Numbered from the stretch's first letter, positions 23,540 to 34,745 are shown. The stretch is 64,000 bases of DNA from Pictodentalium vernedei (GCA_031216915.1 CM062289.1:443681587-443745586), one strand, 5' to 3'. Made by a program: numbers and translations. The notes: generated by a model from the sequence alone, not told the origin.

Positions 23540-23615
23540 CTGATAAAATATTCCAACTACATCATCAAGGCATCCCTTCATCGAAGGCATGCTTTGGTGA
23601 TGTAGTTGAAATATT
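23540..23615. repeat. Imperfect hairpin (ATCATCAAGGCAT stem)
   Basis: Arms ATTCCAACTACATCATCAA and its near-complement flank a GAAGG-containing loop. Related to the hairpin at 13655. Confidence 0.6.
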
Positions 23616-23725
23616 ACTAAGCAGCGATTTTTGTTCAAAAACAGAAATGAGTGCGAGCACTCTGTACTGGGCACTGCATGCGGCTCGCTGCTTGCAACCA
23701 TGAGCTTGTCATCGATATTGTTTAA

Positions 23726-23967
23726 CTGGTAGAGTGCTGGAAGCCCATATTTGGGCTTTATTCTGAAGTGCTGGTACCGCAATTTAAAGGCTTCATATTC
23801 TGTAGGTGTGCTTCATATTATCTTTGAAGTGATATCATTTTATCTGTTAGGATTTGCCTTGATACAATTTATGGGAGAGTGCCCACTGGGACTTTCCCAT
23901 AAATTGTTACAAGGCAAAGATGCACAAACAAATTTTAAGGACCAAAAATAATTTAGCACTCCACCAG
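23726..23967. mobile_element. TTAA-flanked miniature element, family C, best copy
   Basis: 242 bp with TTAA on both sides. TIRs CTGGTAGAGTGCT and AGCACTCCACCAG. The central hairpin is ACAATTTATGGGAGAGTGCCC and its complement. Confidence 0.8.
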
Positions 23968-24212
23968 TTAAATTAGATTTCAGCAGGGGAAGTGTCTAGT
24001 GAAACTGGAATTAGCATGGATGGTGGAATGGGTACAGATGATTTTTATGCTAATAAAGTGGAAATTAACTCAAGTCTTTATTTTCAATATTATTTATGTG
24101 CAATTTCTATCTCAGCTGTATGTTTTGCAATATGAAATTCCAAATATTTCAAAGGAAAACGAATTGGACAGCATCACATAATGCGCCGGTGGTGAGCTGT
24201 TCAAACTGTACA

Positions 24213-24271
24213 ATGGATGGATGGATGGATGGATGGATGGATGGATGTGGATGGATGGATGGATGGATGGA
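24213..24271. repeat. (GGAT)n microsatellite, left block
   Basis: About 14 units with one interruption. Continues after the SINE at 24629. The MDGW-repeat frames are repeat artefacts. Confidence 0.95.
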
Positions 24272-24628
24272 TTATTATTTATTTATTTATTGGTGTTTAA
24301 GGTCACATACTTATGCACAATGGCTAATCATGACCATGACAGTTTTACGGGTGGAGGAAGATGGAGTACCCGGAGAGAACCACCGAGCAACGACAAGCAA
24401 CTGTCTGCTCCCCAACATACTAACTCCACACAAGCAGGGTTAGCATTGGTAGAAGACAAGTGAACCATCAACGTGCAGTACGCCTTGGTACACAGCGCCA
24501 CCGTGCCCCCACGTGGGCAATGGGGGTGTCTTGCCCAAGGACACAATGCGATTGCCGCAGGTGGGATTTGAACCGAGGACCTCTCGGCTTGCAGCCTGCA
24601 CCTCTACCTACTGAGCCACCACACCCCC
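24272..24628 (-). mobile_element. tRNA-headed SINE, head type 1, inserted in (GGAT)n
   Basis: Same family and head as 16001-16373. The B-box complement GGATTTGAACC lies near 24565. The target duplication is hidden in the GGAT repeat. Confidence 0.88.
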
Positions 24629-24735
24629 GGATGGATGGATGGATGGATGGATGGATGGATGGATGGATGGATGGATGGATGGATGGATGGATGGATGGAT
24701 GGATGGATGGATGGATGGATGGATGGGTGGATGGA
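24629..24735. repeat. (GGAT)n microsatellite, right block
   Basis: About 26 almost perfect GGAT units. Confidence 0.95.
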
Positions 24736-25372
24736 CAATGCATAAACATAAAATGTCCCATTTTGCAATTGGGTGTAGTTGCATTGAATATAAAGTGTTA
24801 TCATACACAAACTTGAAATATATTACATTCTGTGTTAATAAAGGGAAATAACTCCAAAAATAGTATTTCAAATAAACGCGAACGTCAAACTGATCCGTAT
24901 TTTCTGTTCATAAGGCTATATACCAAATTCAGCCCAATATGTGGGGGATGACACTGCCCAACAGTTTCGGAGGGCTTGGAAATGCATCAGATGACTTTTA
25001 TTGAGTAGACACTGGTTGGATTACAGGATTATTGCATTTCACCGGTTACTTCCCTTGCAAGGCATGTAAAATGACATCTGGCAATTGCATTAATGTCTCC
25101 TGAGGACTAGAAGGGCATAGGGGAGTTGTAGCAGTAGCCGTGTGATAACGATCAGTTGCTCGCACTGCTTTAATCATGATCTCCTTGTATCTTTTGTGGG
25201 TAGTTTGTATTTGGTGAGATCAGCAGAGGAAAGTTGTTTTTTGGTATTGTTGGAACCCTCTAGTTTCTCCCTCTTGTTTGTGTTATTGAGGTCAGGATCA
25301 TGGAGGTGTTTCGACACCTCGTCTTTCAAGCTGAATTGTTGTTTGTATTGTAACTATGGATTATGTTGTTAA

Positions 25373-25615
25373 CCCTTTACCTAACATGAAAAGCAGACGA
25401 CACTTGCAAAAAAAATTCTTGAATAACTAATTTTTTTCATTTTTTGTCTCAAAAACATAGGTTATGACCCCTCGTTGGAACGAGCTCGACGAGCTCGTTC
25501 CAACGAGGGGTCATAACCTATGTTTTTGAGACAAAAAATGAAAATATAATAAAAATTTATTGGCGATTTTTGAGAATAGCGCTGGCCGGTTTTGGCCGTT
25601 ACGTTGGGTAAAGGG
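25373..25615. mobile_element. TTAA-flanked foldback miniature element, family A, copy 3
   Basis: 243 bp, TTAA at 25369-25372 and 25616-25619. Near-perfect palindromic core with GTTGG/CCAAC. The cleanest copy in the window. Confidence 0.85.
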
Positions 25616-25753
25616 TTAATTGTTATCAATGGAAATATTGTTTTCAAATTTAAACAAGAGGTTTTTTGTGCGACGTAAATCTAATTGAGTGTTTTTGAAT
25701 AAGTCTACGAGGATGACACTCCGCATGTTGTCATGCTGGTAAATGTGACATTG

Positions 25754-26120
25754 GGAACATGGTGGCTCAGGGGTAGACTATTGGACTTCTATGCTAGAGG
25801 TCCTGAGTTTGATCCCCGTCAGGGATGACCTGCGTTGTGTCCTTAGGCAAGGCACTTTATCCCGGTTGCCTACATGAGGGCACAATGATGCCATGTACTA
25901 AGGCATACTGCACCTCAATGGTGCACATGTCTTCAACTGCTGTAACCTTGCTTGAGCGGAGCTTGAACAGAGTTAGAATGTTGAGGAGCTGATAGCTGCT
26001 CGTCGATGCTCGGTGGTTCTCCCTGGGTACTCCGGCTTCCTCCACTCATAAAAACTTTCACGGTCATGATTAGCCATTGTGCATAAGCATGTGACCTTAA
26101 ACACCAATAAATAAATACAT
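25754..26120 (+). mobile_element. tRNA-headed SINE, head type 2
   Basis: Head GGTGGCTCAGGGGTAGA and B-box-like GAGTTTGATCC, unlike head type 1, but with the same body (CCTTAGGCAAGGCACTT, GCTCGTCGATGCTCGG) and (AAAT)n tail. The exact 13-bp duplication AAATGTGACATTG flanks it. Confidence 0.9.
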
Positions 26121-26250
26121 AAATGTGACATTGTGAAATACATCCCTCAGCCCCCCTCCCCCCCCCCCCACACACACAACAAAAGAGCATGTAGCATCTT
26201 GTAATACAGGGTACCCTTACTAATACCCTAACTGTACAACTGGAACTTAA

Positions 26251-26480
26251 CCCTTTCCGAACATGAAAAACAGATTACACTAGCAAATAAAATTCTTGAA
26301 AAACTATTTTTTTTCATTTTTTGTCTCAAAAATGTAGTTATGACCCTTCTTTGGAACGAGCTTGACAATCTCGTTCCAAAGAGGGGTCATAACCTATGTT
26401 TTTGAGACAAATAATGACAATTAATTGGCGATTTTTGTGAATAGTGCTGGCCAGTTTTGACCGTTACATTGGGTAGAGGG
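26251..26480. mobile_element. TTAA-flanked foldback element, family A, copy 4
   Basis: 230 bp, TTAA on both sides, slightly diverged (CCCTTTCCGAACATG). The core has TTTGG/CCAAA. Confidence 0.75.
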
Positions 26481-27275
26481 TTAATAAAGCACCCCTGGAA
26501 ATGTTTCATGACAGTGAAGTTGCTGTTACTGATTATTATGTTTTAATGATTGCTATATCTTGCAGTAAATTCCCTCCAGTGAAATATAATGTTTCTGGTT
26601 GATAGCGTACACCAAACACATCCCATCATCCACGCAAAGCATGCTTCCCACAAATGTTACGAAAAACGCTATCATCCACATTCAATACCTGGGTATAAAA
26701 CAAGAAAATTTATCACTTCTTTTATCAATAAATGTTGACATGGCAAGGAGGAGACTGTCAGAGGCACTAAGATGGAAAATTGATGGCAACCATGCAACAG
26801 GTATGTCATTCAAAGCTACCGGGCAGAAACTTGGCTATAGTCATTCTGTCAGCAGCAGACTTATCCAAAAACAAACCAACGATGTTAAGGACTGACCAAG
26901 GCCTGCACAACCCCAAAAGACCTCTCCTCGGGAAAATCAGGGTCTGGCATGCCTCGTTAAACATGAACCCTTTGCTTCAAGTGGGTTTTCGAAATGCCTT
27001 TGGCTCCACAACAGGTGTTTGTGCAACAGAACTGTCCGAAACCGTCTCAAAGCAGTGGGTATGAGGTCCAGAAGGGTCATCAAGCATCCAGCTCTGTCCA
27101 ATCAGCATCATAGATGATATTTGGAGTGGTGTATGGCATGATGACATGGGAATCTCAGGACGTGGAGGAGAGTCCATTGGTCAGACGAAAGTAGGTTCCT
27201 TCTTCACATCACAGATTGTCACATGAGAGTGTGGAGGTATAGAAATACTGCTTATATGCCCAGAAACATCAGATC

Positions 27276-27835
27276 TAGTACTCAAACGATTAGTCGACTA
27301 GTCGATGTCGACTCTGGGCAAACCAGTAGTCGACTCTCAATTGTGCAGTCAACTAGTCGTCGGAGTTCAAGCTTTTAGGTAAATAGTATCCCTTCTGTGC
27401 CACTGTCAGACAGTTTGAACAGCAATATTGGGCAATCAATGTATACATCTATTGCCATCTAATAGTAGTGACAGTAGTTTGTTTTAACTGGTACTAGTAG
27501 AGTGCTGAATTATTTTGGGCTATGTTATTAATTTGCCTTGTTGCAATTTATGGGAGAGTGCCTATAGGCACTCTCCCATAAATCGCAACAAAGCAGATTA
27601 AATAAGACTATATAATTTCACTCCTAGCATAATTAGAAGCACATTAACAGAATAATGTTCCAGTAAGTTGCTGTATATGAATGCTCAAGTGAAGCCAAAC
27701 TTGGACCTTCAGCACTCTACCGGAACACCAACACTGTTATAAGGAGACAGGTTATCACCAATGACTAGTCGAAGTTGACTTGACTTTTGGGTATTGACTA
27801 GTCGACTTTGGAATTCACTAGTTGTTTGAGCACTA
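27276..27835. mobile_element. hAT-type miniature element (560 bp) inserted in the Tc1 remnant
   Basis: TIRs TAGTACTCAAAC and GTTTGAGCACTA with an exact 8-bp duplication ATCAGATC (27268-27275, 27836-27843). The subterminal region is rich in TAGTCGACTAGTCG. It contains a family C TTAA element (about 27488-27733). The terminus resembles that of 623-1225. Confidence 0.9.
27488..27733. mobile_element. TTAA-type miniature element, family C, nested in hAT-type element
   Basis: Left TTAA then CTGGTACTAGTAGAGTG. The central hairpin is CAATTTATGGGAGAGTGCC and its complement. The right end AGCACTCTACCGG has lost its TTAA. Confidence 0.65.
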
Positions 27836-28432
27836 ATCAGATCTACTGTTCCTTTTGGTGGAAGATCAGTAATGATCTAGGGATGCCTTTCTCATGATTG
27901 TAAATTTGATATTTTGACTGTGGGAATCTCAATGGTCATCAGTACATCCGGTTGTCATGCCTCATTTTGACAACCACCTGTTGGCTACTCGCGCTGTGTG
28001 CATGGATGCCAATGCAAGGCCACATCGTTCCCAATCTGTGAGAGCATTCCTTCGGAACGAAGCTATTACAACACTACCTTGGCCTGCAATGAACCCCAAT
28101 GTGAATCCCTTAAAACAAATCTGGGACTTTCTTGGATGTCGTGTGCAAGCAAGGGATCCGCCTTACAGAATTTGGCCGATTTGGAAGCTGCATTGCATGA
28201 GGAGTGGCAGCAGTTGCCTCTGGACTGAATCAGAAGGCTCACTGGTAGCATTAAGAGGGTTCAGGCCGTCATCGAGGCACGTGATGGATACACTTGTACT
28301 GGCGGCAGGCACTGCTATTTTGTCCAGGAGATCACAAGTTACATTTTTTGTCAGTAATTACTGGCGTTGTTTCATCAAGGACTGTTCCAGCACCATACAT
28401 GTCGAGAGAACATTTTCCCACCAAAAACATTA

Positions 28433-28788
28433 TATTATTCATTTATTGGTTTTTAAGGTCACATATTTATGCACAATGGCTAATCATGACCGTGACAGTT
28501 TTACGGGTGGAGGAAGCCGGAGTACCCGGAGAGAACCACCGAGCAACCGTGAGCAACTGTCAGCTCCCCAACATACTAACTCCACACAAGCAGGGTGAGT
28601 ATTGGTTGAAGACAAGTGCACCATCGACGTGCAGTACGCCTTAGTACACAACGCCACCGTGCCCCCACGCAGGCAATGGGGATGAAGTGTCTTGCCCAAG
28701 GACACAACGCGGTTGCTGCAGGTGGGATTCGAACAGAGGACCTTTCGGCTTGCAGCCTGCACCTCTACCTACTGAGCCACCGCGCTCC
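28433..28788 (-). mobile_element. tRNA-headed SINE, head type 1
   Basis: Tail at left (ATTTATTGG), head at right with B-box complement GGATTCGAAC. The 15-bp duplication CCACCAAAAACATTA flanks it. Inserted just after the Tc1 remnant. Confidence 0.9.
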
Positions 28789-28803
28789 CCACCAAAAACA
28801 TTA

Positions 28804-29190
28804 GTGACAGATATGTGTAATTAGTGCCATTAAAATACTGCATATTTTCATCACTGTGTTGTCTTTCATTTGTCAATAGACCATTCTTTCTGCAAAAAAT
28901 CACTTTTGGTCATCTGAAAGATAGCATAAAAGTAATGACAGTTTCTATTAACACCACTGCGAAAAAAACAGGGGGTGCTTAATTTAAAAGTACCAGGTGT
29001 ATATAATAACTATGCCAAACCAGATACCTTGCTGGACTTGTTCTATTACCAGTTGGTGATGGTCTGAAAAGAACTGCAGACTGTATCCCGTACAGTACGA
29101 ATTGTGGAGAGTGTTCCATAGAAATCCAAGATGGCTGCCATGGCGGCAATTATGGGCCACCAACCATTACTAAAATAGGACATTTTCATC
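28804..29190. other. Anonymous intronic sequence
   Basis: AT-rich. No frame, splice pair or clear repeat seen. Confidence 0.5.
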
Positions 29191-29201
29191 ACACTCATCA
29201 C

Positions 29202-29877
29202 TAGGGCTCAAAATAAGCAGTGTCGCATCGCTTTTTGCTATGCAAAACTTGCAAAAAGCTACACGATGTTCAATTATGTATACCATTTTGCGATACAAGA
29301 TAATCAACTGCAGCCTATTAGGCTGCAGTTGATTATCTTGTATCGCAAAATGTAAATGAAAATTTGCAAACAAATTTGAAAACTAGTTCACTGATCCTTT
29401 ACTTCTGATTGGGGAACATTCCAGGCATAACTCAGATTAACTCTCCATCAAGCATCATTAGCAACTTCATATGTGAGATGAATTCTATTGGTTTAAATTC
29501 TTCCTCATATTACAACATTTTGCATAAAATGCCCATTAAAAATAACTTCAAGGCCATCAAATTAAAAATCCCAACTTCCATTTTGAGAACTCTATTAAAC
29601 AACCAAGACGCCAATTGAAAATATCCAAGTCCATGCAACCCTTAAAGGCAGTTCAGTTAAAAAAAAACATAGTAAATGTCTCATGTGTTGCAGATCATTT
29701 GGAAATGCCCAGAAATGGATGGAAACTATTCTATCTACTTAGAAGAATTCAATACAAAACAGCATAACATAACTCTGGTATACAAAAATAGCTATGTAAT
29801 TTTTACAAAATGCTATTCATTTTTTGGAAATGTGTAGCATTTTGCTATGCAAAGAAAAAAAGTTATTTTGAGCACTG
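29202..29877. mobile_element. Probable hAT-type miniature element (676 bp)
   Basis: Termini TAGGGCTCAAAATAA and the complement of CAGTGCTCAAAATAA, like the element at 16626. A hairpin at about 29281-29352 has arms ATTTTGCGATACAAGATAA. I could not find a convincing 8-bp duplication. Confidence 0.6.
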
Positions 29878-30149
29878 TAAGTCACCATGCCAAATGTTTT
29901 AAAAATTGATGCATAAATGCGACCTGCAGTCTGGGCTGAAGAAGATGGCTGTTATGGTAACTATTTTGGGGGAGCTGAACGTGATCATAATGGGGGTGTT
30001 CTCATCTAGGCATGAAGCTAAACATGCATATGAAGATGCATATGAACTAGAAAGACCATATTTTAATATTTTGGTTCTGTATGTCCTTGAAAGGAAGTAT
30101 AAAACCAAACAAGAGACCTCAAGGGGCCTGAGAGCACTCACCTGAGACT

Positions 30150-30800
30150 GACAACTATCAACCAAGGGTACTGATTTAAACAAACTTGCATCTGCCACAT
30201 TATGAAAACCATGTACCAAATATCAAAACATTCTGACTGGTGGATCTGATCTTTTTTTAAAATATTTATCATATTGAACTAAGTTATAATATAGGCTAAG
30301 GAGCTCCCATAGGGAGCCCAAATATGGACCCAGGGAATTGGCTTGAACAAACTTGAATCTCACCTACCTAAGGATGCTGTATTCCAAATATCAAAAGATT
30401 CTGACTACTGGATCTGAAGGAAAATATTTTTTTTAAATATTGCTCAGGTTGAACTAAGTTATAATATGCCCAAATATGAACCCCGAGACTTGGCTTTAAC
30501 AAATTTGAATCTCACCTCCCTAATGATACAATATACCAAGTATCCAAAGATTCTTACTGGTGGATGTGAAGAAGAAGATTTTTAAAGAATGTTCCTCATA
30601 TCGAACCAAGTTATAATTCGGACTCCCACAGGGAGCCCAAATATGGACTCCGAGACTTGGCTTGAACAAACTTGAATCACACCTCCCTAAGAATGCTGTA
30701 TACCAAATATCAAAATATTCTGACTGCTGGATCTGAACAAGAAGATTTTTAATGAAAATAACTCATATTGAACTAAGCTATAATTTGGGCTCCCTGAAAA
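30150..30800. repeat. Degenerate satellite, array 2 (same family as 18.15-19.08 kb)
   Basis: Four or more units with CCTCCCTAA(G/T)(A/G)ATG, ATACCAAATATCAAAA, TTCTGACTGGTGGATCTGA and GAGCCCAAATATGGAC. It continues as scraps past 31.1 kb, with a run of about 28 C near 31079. Confidence 0.75.
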
Positions 30801-31219
30801 AGTACCCTATGATAAAAATTTTTTGGACCATTCCATTCTGTTGGTCCTAAGGAAACTTCACACCAAATAAGAATTCTCAGTGCCAAGTAGTTTTGAGATA
30901 TGGGCGTTTGAAATTTTTTCTATTTTTAGATCCTGTGGTTCCCATGGGGCACTTTGAAAAAAACTTTGGGCATAAATCAAGTACTTATGACCCATTAATA
31001 CTTCATATCAAATTTGGTTCAAATCAGCTTCTCTGTTTTGGAAAATAGAAATTTTAGGCACAGCAAAAATTCTTCCCTCCCCCCCCCCCCCCCCCCCCCC
31101 CCCCCCACCAATAACAAATATTTCCCCTCGAACTTCTCTTGAACAAACTTGAGTCTACACCTCAAAAGGAAGCTGTATACCAAAATATCAAGTCTCTGCT
31201 ACAGTTGGTTCATGAGAAG

Positions 31220-32201
31220 TGTTACGGTGTGGAATTATTAATGATATTGGTAACAGAAAGAAATCTGAGAATCAGCAACAAAACTATGAATTTAACTATT
31301 CTGAAATTTAATTAAAAATAATTAATATATAAAAAAAAAATGATACAAAGATCTTTTACACTAATTGGTTTACAGAAAATAAAAACAGTGGTACTTATCA
31401 ATTATTGAATTAGTCCAAAGTGCAGTTTGACAGAATCCAGTAATCCAGTGGTGAAGTATCTTCTGAAGAAAGTTACCAGCTGGTACATGTAGTATTAAAT
31501 CCAAGAATGTCTCTTCAGAAACAGTATCCCGTAGATTTGTAATAAAATTCTCACTTAGAAATTTCAGCAGTCTCCAATAAAATATAACAAAATGCTCCGT
31601 AAAATTCAAATGGAGTAAAAATGCAAGAAGTATTGGCGCCACAGGTAATTTCCAAATAATCCAGTAGAATCCTGGCTTTTCACAAAATAATATTATTCTG
31701 TTTCACAGAAAGTATAAATTCTCTTTTCCAAGACGAATAGATTCTCTTCAAAATTCTCTTTTGGAATCAATCTCCAAATTCACAAAGAAGCACTGCTTCT
31801 ATAATAAATGCACTGTTCTGAAACAATAATATTCTCCAATGGAAATAAATGAAGTGAGTCTTTTTGAAAGGCTTTCTAAGAATGAGTTTTTGAATTCTGT
31901 TGACAAACCTTTATATAGTAACCAGATAGAATGTCCCAGAAGAGGAAGTTTCTGCAATGTTCTATTAGTTTCTGGGGGATTCTGTTAAAGTTCAAGTAAA
32001 CAAGGTCATTGACCTATTTAAACAATTAAACAATCAACAGCTATATGTACAATATATCAGTGTAACAAAGATGTAAACAAGGTCACTGAGTGCAAAAGAG
32101 TTAGACCAGTCAGAAAATGCAGCAATAAAAAAAAAATATCTTTCTCATATAATTATCTACTAAGGATATATCAATCTCAATATAATATGGGGGCTATAAC
32201 A
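31220..32201. mobile_element. Solo LTR (fossil retroelement)
   Basis: 982 bp beginning TGTTACGG and ending TATAACA, flanked by a 5-bp duplication AGAAG (31215-31219, 32202-32206). That is the signature of an LTR left by recombination between the two ends of an LTR retroelement. No internal genes remain. It sits in the array 2 satellite, whose sequence resumes on the other side. Family unknown. Confidence 0.7.
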
Positions 32202-32612
32202 AGAAGATTTTTTTTTTAAATTAGAGCATTTTGGCACCACCCCCTCATCAATATGAGTAGAAACCCAATTTGATGAAAAACCCAGATGCCCCTATCCCTA
32301 TATACATGTAACCACTACTCATGTGACATTTCACTAAAATGTGGCCAGTGGTTTGGGAGGAAATTGTACAATTGTATTTTCCATATGTGAATATTAATCA
32401 CTGAAAATAATCATTGGTGTTTTAAAAGATGTAGCAATTTATCTGATAAACTTCCACGTCTTTGAAAATGCTGATAATTTATTCAAACCATTTATAGTGA
32501 TAGACAGAAAAAACAATTATCAAAAATATAATTGGAAAAGCTTTATAGTATTGGCTCCAGGTGAGTTGTCACATTAACCGTTATCTATTGACCTTACTGT
32601 CCAAGTTTGTAG

Positions 32613-33000
32613 TAGGGCTGTCACGATTTTTTAATTTGGGAATCGATTAATTGTCGCAAATAATCGATAGTAATCGATTAATCGTACCTAGATGACCCTC
32701 CCTCTCCCTTTCTTTGAAGACGTTAAAAATGAAGTTGAAGTCAGCTTACCAACATCAAGTAAACAACGAAGACGATCCTCTTTTAGATACATTCAAAGCT
32801 TTGATGTTCTGAACTTTTGAACCGTCAGTGTAATAATCAAGACCAGTCGGCAGTTGCGAACTTCGCAACTGCCGACCGATCTTGATTATTACACTGACGG
32901 TTCAAAAGTTCAGAACATCAAAGCTTTGAAAGTACCTAAAAGACAAATGCTTCTAATGGCTTCTTGAGGTTTAACGTCAACATTCGTGACCTTTTACCTT
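32613..33000. mobile_element. One-ended hAT-type element with a very long foldback
   Basis: Left end TAGGGCTGTCACGATTT with AATCGATTA repeats. An almost perfect palindrome of about 80-bp arms (about 32764-32942) contains GCAGTTGCGAAC and its complement. The right terminus is not recognisable. Confidence 0.6.
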
Positions 33001-33068
33001 CAGAAACAATAGTTTTTTATCCAATTTTTTGTTTAGCTATTAAACGTCTAAAACGGGGTAAAATTTAG

Positions 33069-33268
33069 CCCTTTACCCAGCGTAACAGGCATATGTGGAC
33101 AGCGCTTTTCACAAAAACATTTCCATTCAAATTTTATTGTCTTTTCATTTTTGGCCGAAGAACATAGCCTGCGACTTCTCATTGCAACGAGCTCAATGAG
33201 ACAAAAAATAAAAATGTTTATCCATTCAAGAATTTTTTGCAAGTGTTATCTTTTGTTCATGTTGTGTT
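33069..33268. mobile_element. TTAA-type foldback element, family A, eroded copy
   Basis: Starts CCCTTTACCCAGCG. The second half of the palindrome is mostly lost. It abuts another family A copy at 33271. Confidence 0.6.
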
Positions 33269-33270
33269 GA

Positions 33271-33506
33271 CCCTTTATCCAACGTAACGGCCAAAAACGG
33301 CCAGCACTGTTCACGAAAATCTCCAATTAATTTTGATTATTGTTTCATTTTTTTGTCTCAAAAACATAGGTTATGACCCCTCATTGGAAGGTGCTCATCA
33401 AGCTCGTTCCAGTGGGGGGTCATAACCTATGTTTTTGAGACAAAAAATTAGTTTTTGAAGATTTGTATTTGCAATTGTCGTCTGCTTTTCACGTTAGGTA
33501 AAAGGG
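33271..33506. mobile_element. TTAA-type foldback element, family A
   Basis: 236 bp, CCCTTTATCCAACG to GGTAAAAGGG, right flank TTAA. The core arms are diverged (GGAAGGTGCTC). Confidence 0.7.
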
Positions 33507-33968
33507 TTAAGAGTTAACTTTTCTTCTGTCACCAGGACTCCTGTAGAGCAGACGTGGGGCCAATTATATGAAACTTTTACAATTGTATTTTCTAGAACTG
33601 TATTTTTTAGATATAACTTTAAATGGGTTAAAATGAACCATTAGCATTTTTAAAGATCTGGCAATTTGCCAGTTGTCTGACATTTTGTCTGGAAGCGCAA
33701 TAAAAATTATTTTCAGGCTTGGTTTTGGCCAAATTCTAGACATGTTTGAAAAAATTCCATGACTGCCCTGTCAGAAATTTTCAACTTTTTTCCAAATTAG
33801 AGCTTCAAATTTTCAAGAATTAAAAATTATAAATCTGACGAATGATGTGTGTTTGTGGGTGGAGGAGGGGGTGGGGGGGGGGGGGGGGTGGAGACTCTGT
33901 TCGAACCATAAATTTTTTACTATTCATTTCTGAATATTAAAAACTGTTATTCACATGGTTATTCTTAC

Positions 33969-34113
33969 CACTGATAGTAGGCGTTGAAATATCTGGAAAC
34001 TTGCCATGAATCAGTCTGTTAACAAGGCAAGATTTCCCCACACAATCATCTCCTATAATAAGTACTTTTAGTTTCCGTACCACACGTCTTTGTACTGGTG
34101 CATCAACTTCCAT
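33969..34113 (-). CDS. Divergent Rab-type small GTPase, exon 1 (start codon and P-loop)
   Basis: First coding exon of a split small GTPase gene. It encodes 48 residues plus one base. The start ATG (34113-34111) is preceded directly by in-frame TGA and TAA, which fixes the start. Residues 21-28 read GDDCVGKS, a good P-loop (GxxxxGKS) for nucleotide phosphate binding, and residues 44-47 (TPTI) match the switch I threonine region of Rabs. The exon ends in G followed by GTAAG, a strong donor, leaving phase 1. An AG after a pyrimidine-rich stretch at about 34157 could be the acceptor of a 5'UTR intron. Rab-family proteins are GTP-switched regulators of membrane or ciliary traffic. The family call rests on the P-loop here plus the motifs in the next two exons. 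No promoter is visible nearby. Confidence 0.85.
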
Positions 34114-34538
34114 TTATCACTTCGTTTCTTCAACATGTATTGCATCACCCACTTTTCTGAAATTAATAATAAAATAGATGTCAGGTTTATACAATTCTGA
34201 TTGGTGCTGGAAGCACAGCCACTCCCACACCCCATCCCACCCTCATTGGTTCCACAGGCCCTCGACATATTATCAGATTTTATCTATTTTTATAAAATAT
34301 GTATTATATTATCAAAACTAAAAAAAGTACTTTTTTTAGAATTGATAATGTAAGGCAACACAAAGTAGATCTTCTGTTTCTCAGGCCATTATTTGTGAAA
34401 TTGCATGCGGGCGAGCGTTTTTTGTATTTTATTTTTTATTTCAGTAATTACTTTTTTGCCATCAAAAGTTCATGTTCTTGATTCAAGTTTAGGCCTCAAT
34501 CTACAGAATAACATGGGTGATGGTGTATTTCATCCCTT

Positions 34539-34745
34539 GTGTGCAAGAAGGCTTTGCAATGCTAAAGCATTGCAAAGCCTTCTTGCACTCAAGGGACAAA
34601 TTCATCAATATTTTTAACTTGGGTGAAATATCAGACATAAACCATTTAATTTTTATTTTTTTTAAGTTTAAATTGGTTATAAAAAGAGAACATGCGGTAG
34701 CCAAAAGGGCCATGCGGGAGGGCCTGAGAAACAGATTTTTTATTT
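34539..34745. repeat. Family D foldback repeat, copy 3
   Basis: The hairpin TGCAAGAAGGCTTTGCAATG and its complement around CTAAAG (about 34545-34603), then about 150 bp shared with 14150-14320. It lies 0.4 kb upstream of GTPase exon 1. Confidence 0.7.

Larger units (their letters stand above)
26740..28330 (+). pseudogene. Broken Tc1-like transposase, split by a hAT-type element
   Basis: A remnant of a Tc1/mariner transposase gene, which catalyses cut-and-paste of its own element by a DDE mechanism. The start ATG at 26740 opens a helix-turn-helix N-terminus (residues 1-45, with SFKATGQKLGYSHS). The middle (about 27070-27270) and the C-terminal catalytic part (about 27940-28290, with MDANARPHRSQ and ITTLPWPAMNPNVNP) are recognisable but lie in different frames. 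The gene is interrupted by a 560-bp hAT-type element at 27276-27835, and a SINE sits just past its 3' end. The terminal inverted repeats of the transposon were not identified. It is dead, by frameshifts and by the insertion. The 213-residue frame at 27957-28598 runs from this gene into the SINE and is not one protein. Confidence 0.85.
14462..33968 (-). other. Introns 1 and 2 of the GTPase gene
   Basis: Intron 1 is 33968-23066 and intron 2 is 22907-14462, both GT-AG. They hold a solo LTR, two satellite arrays, several hAT-type and TTAA elements, SINEs and a broken Tc1 transposon. No further exon with a convincing frame was seen between the three coding exons, and the exact phase match argues that none is missing. 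Confidence 0.75.

Noticed and set aside
24221-24851. Open frames of repeated Met-Asp-Gly-Trp or His-Pro-Ser-Ile
   Set aside because: They are translations of the (GGAT)n microsatellite.
27957-28598. A 213-residue open frame
   Set aside because: It starts in the Tc1 remnant and runs through anonymous DNA into a SINE. It is a chance fusion of element pieces.
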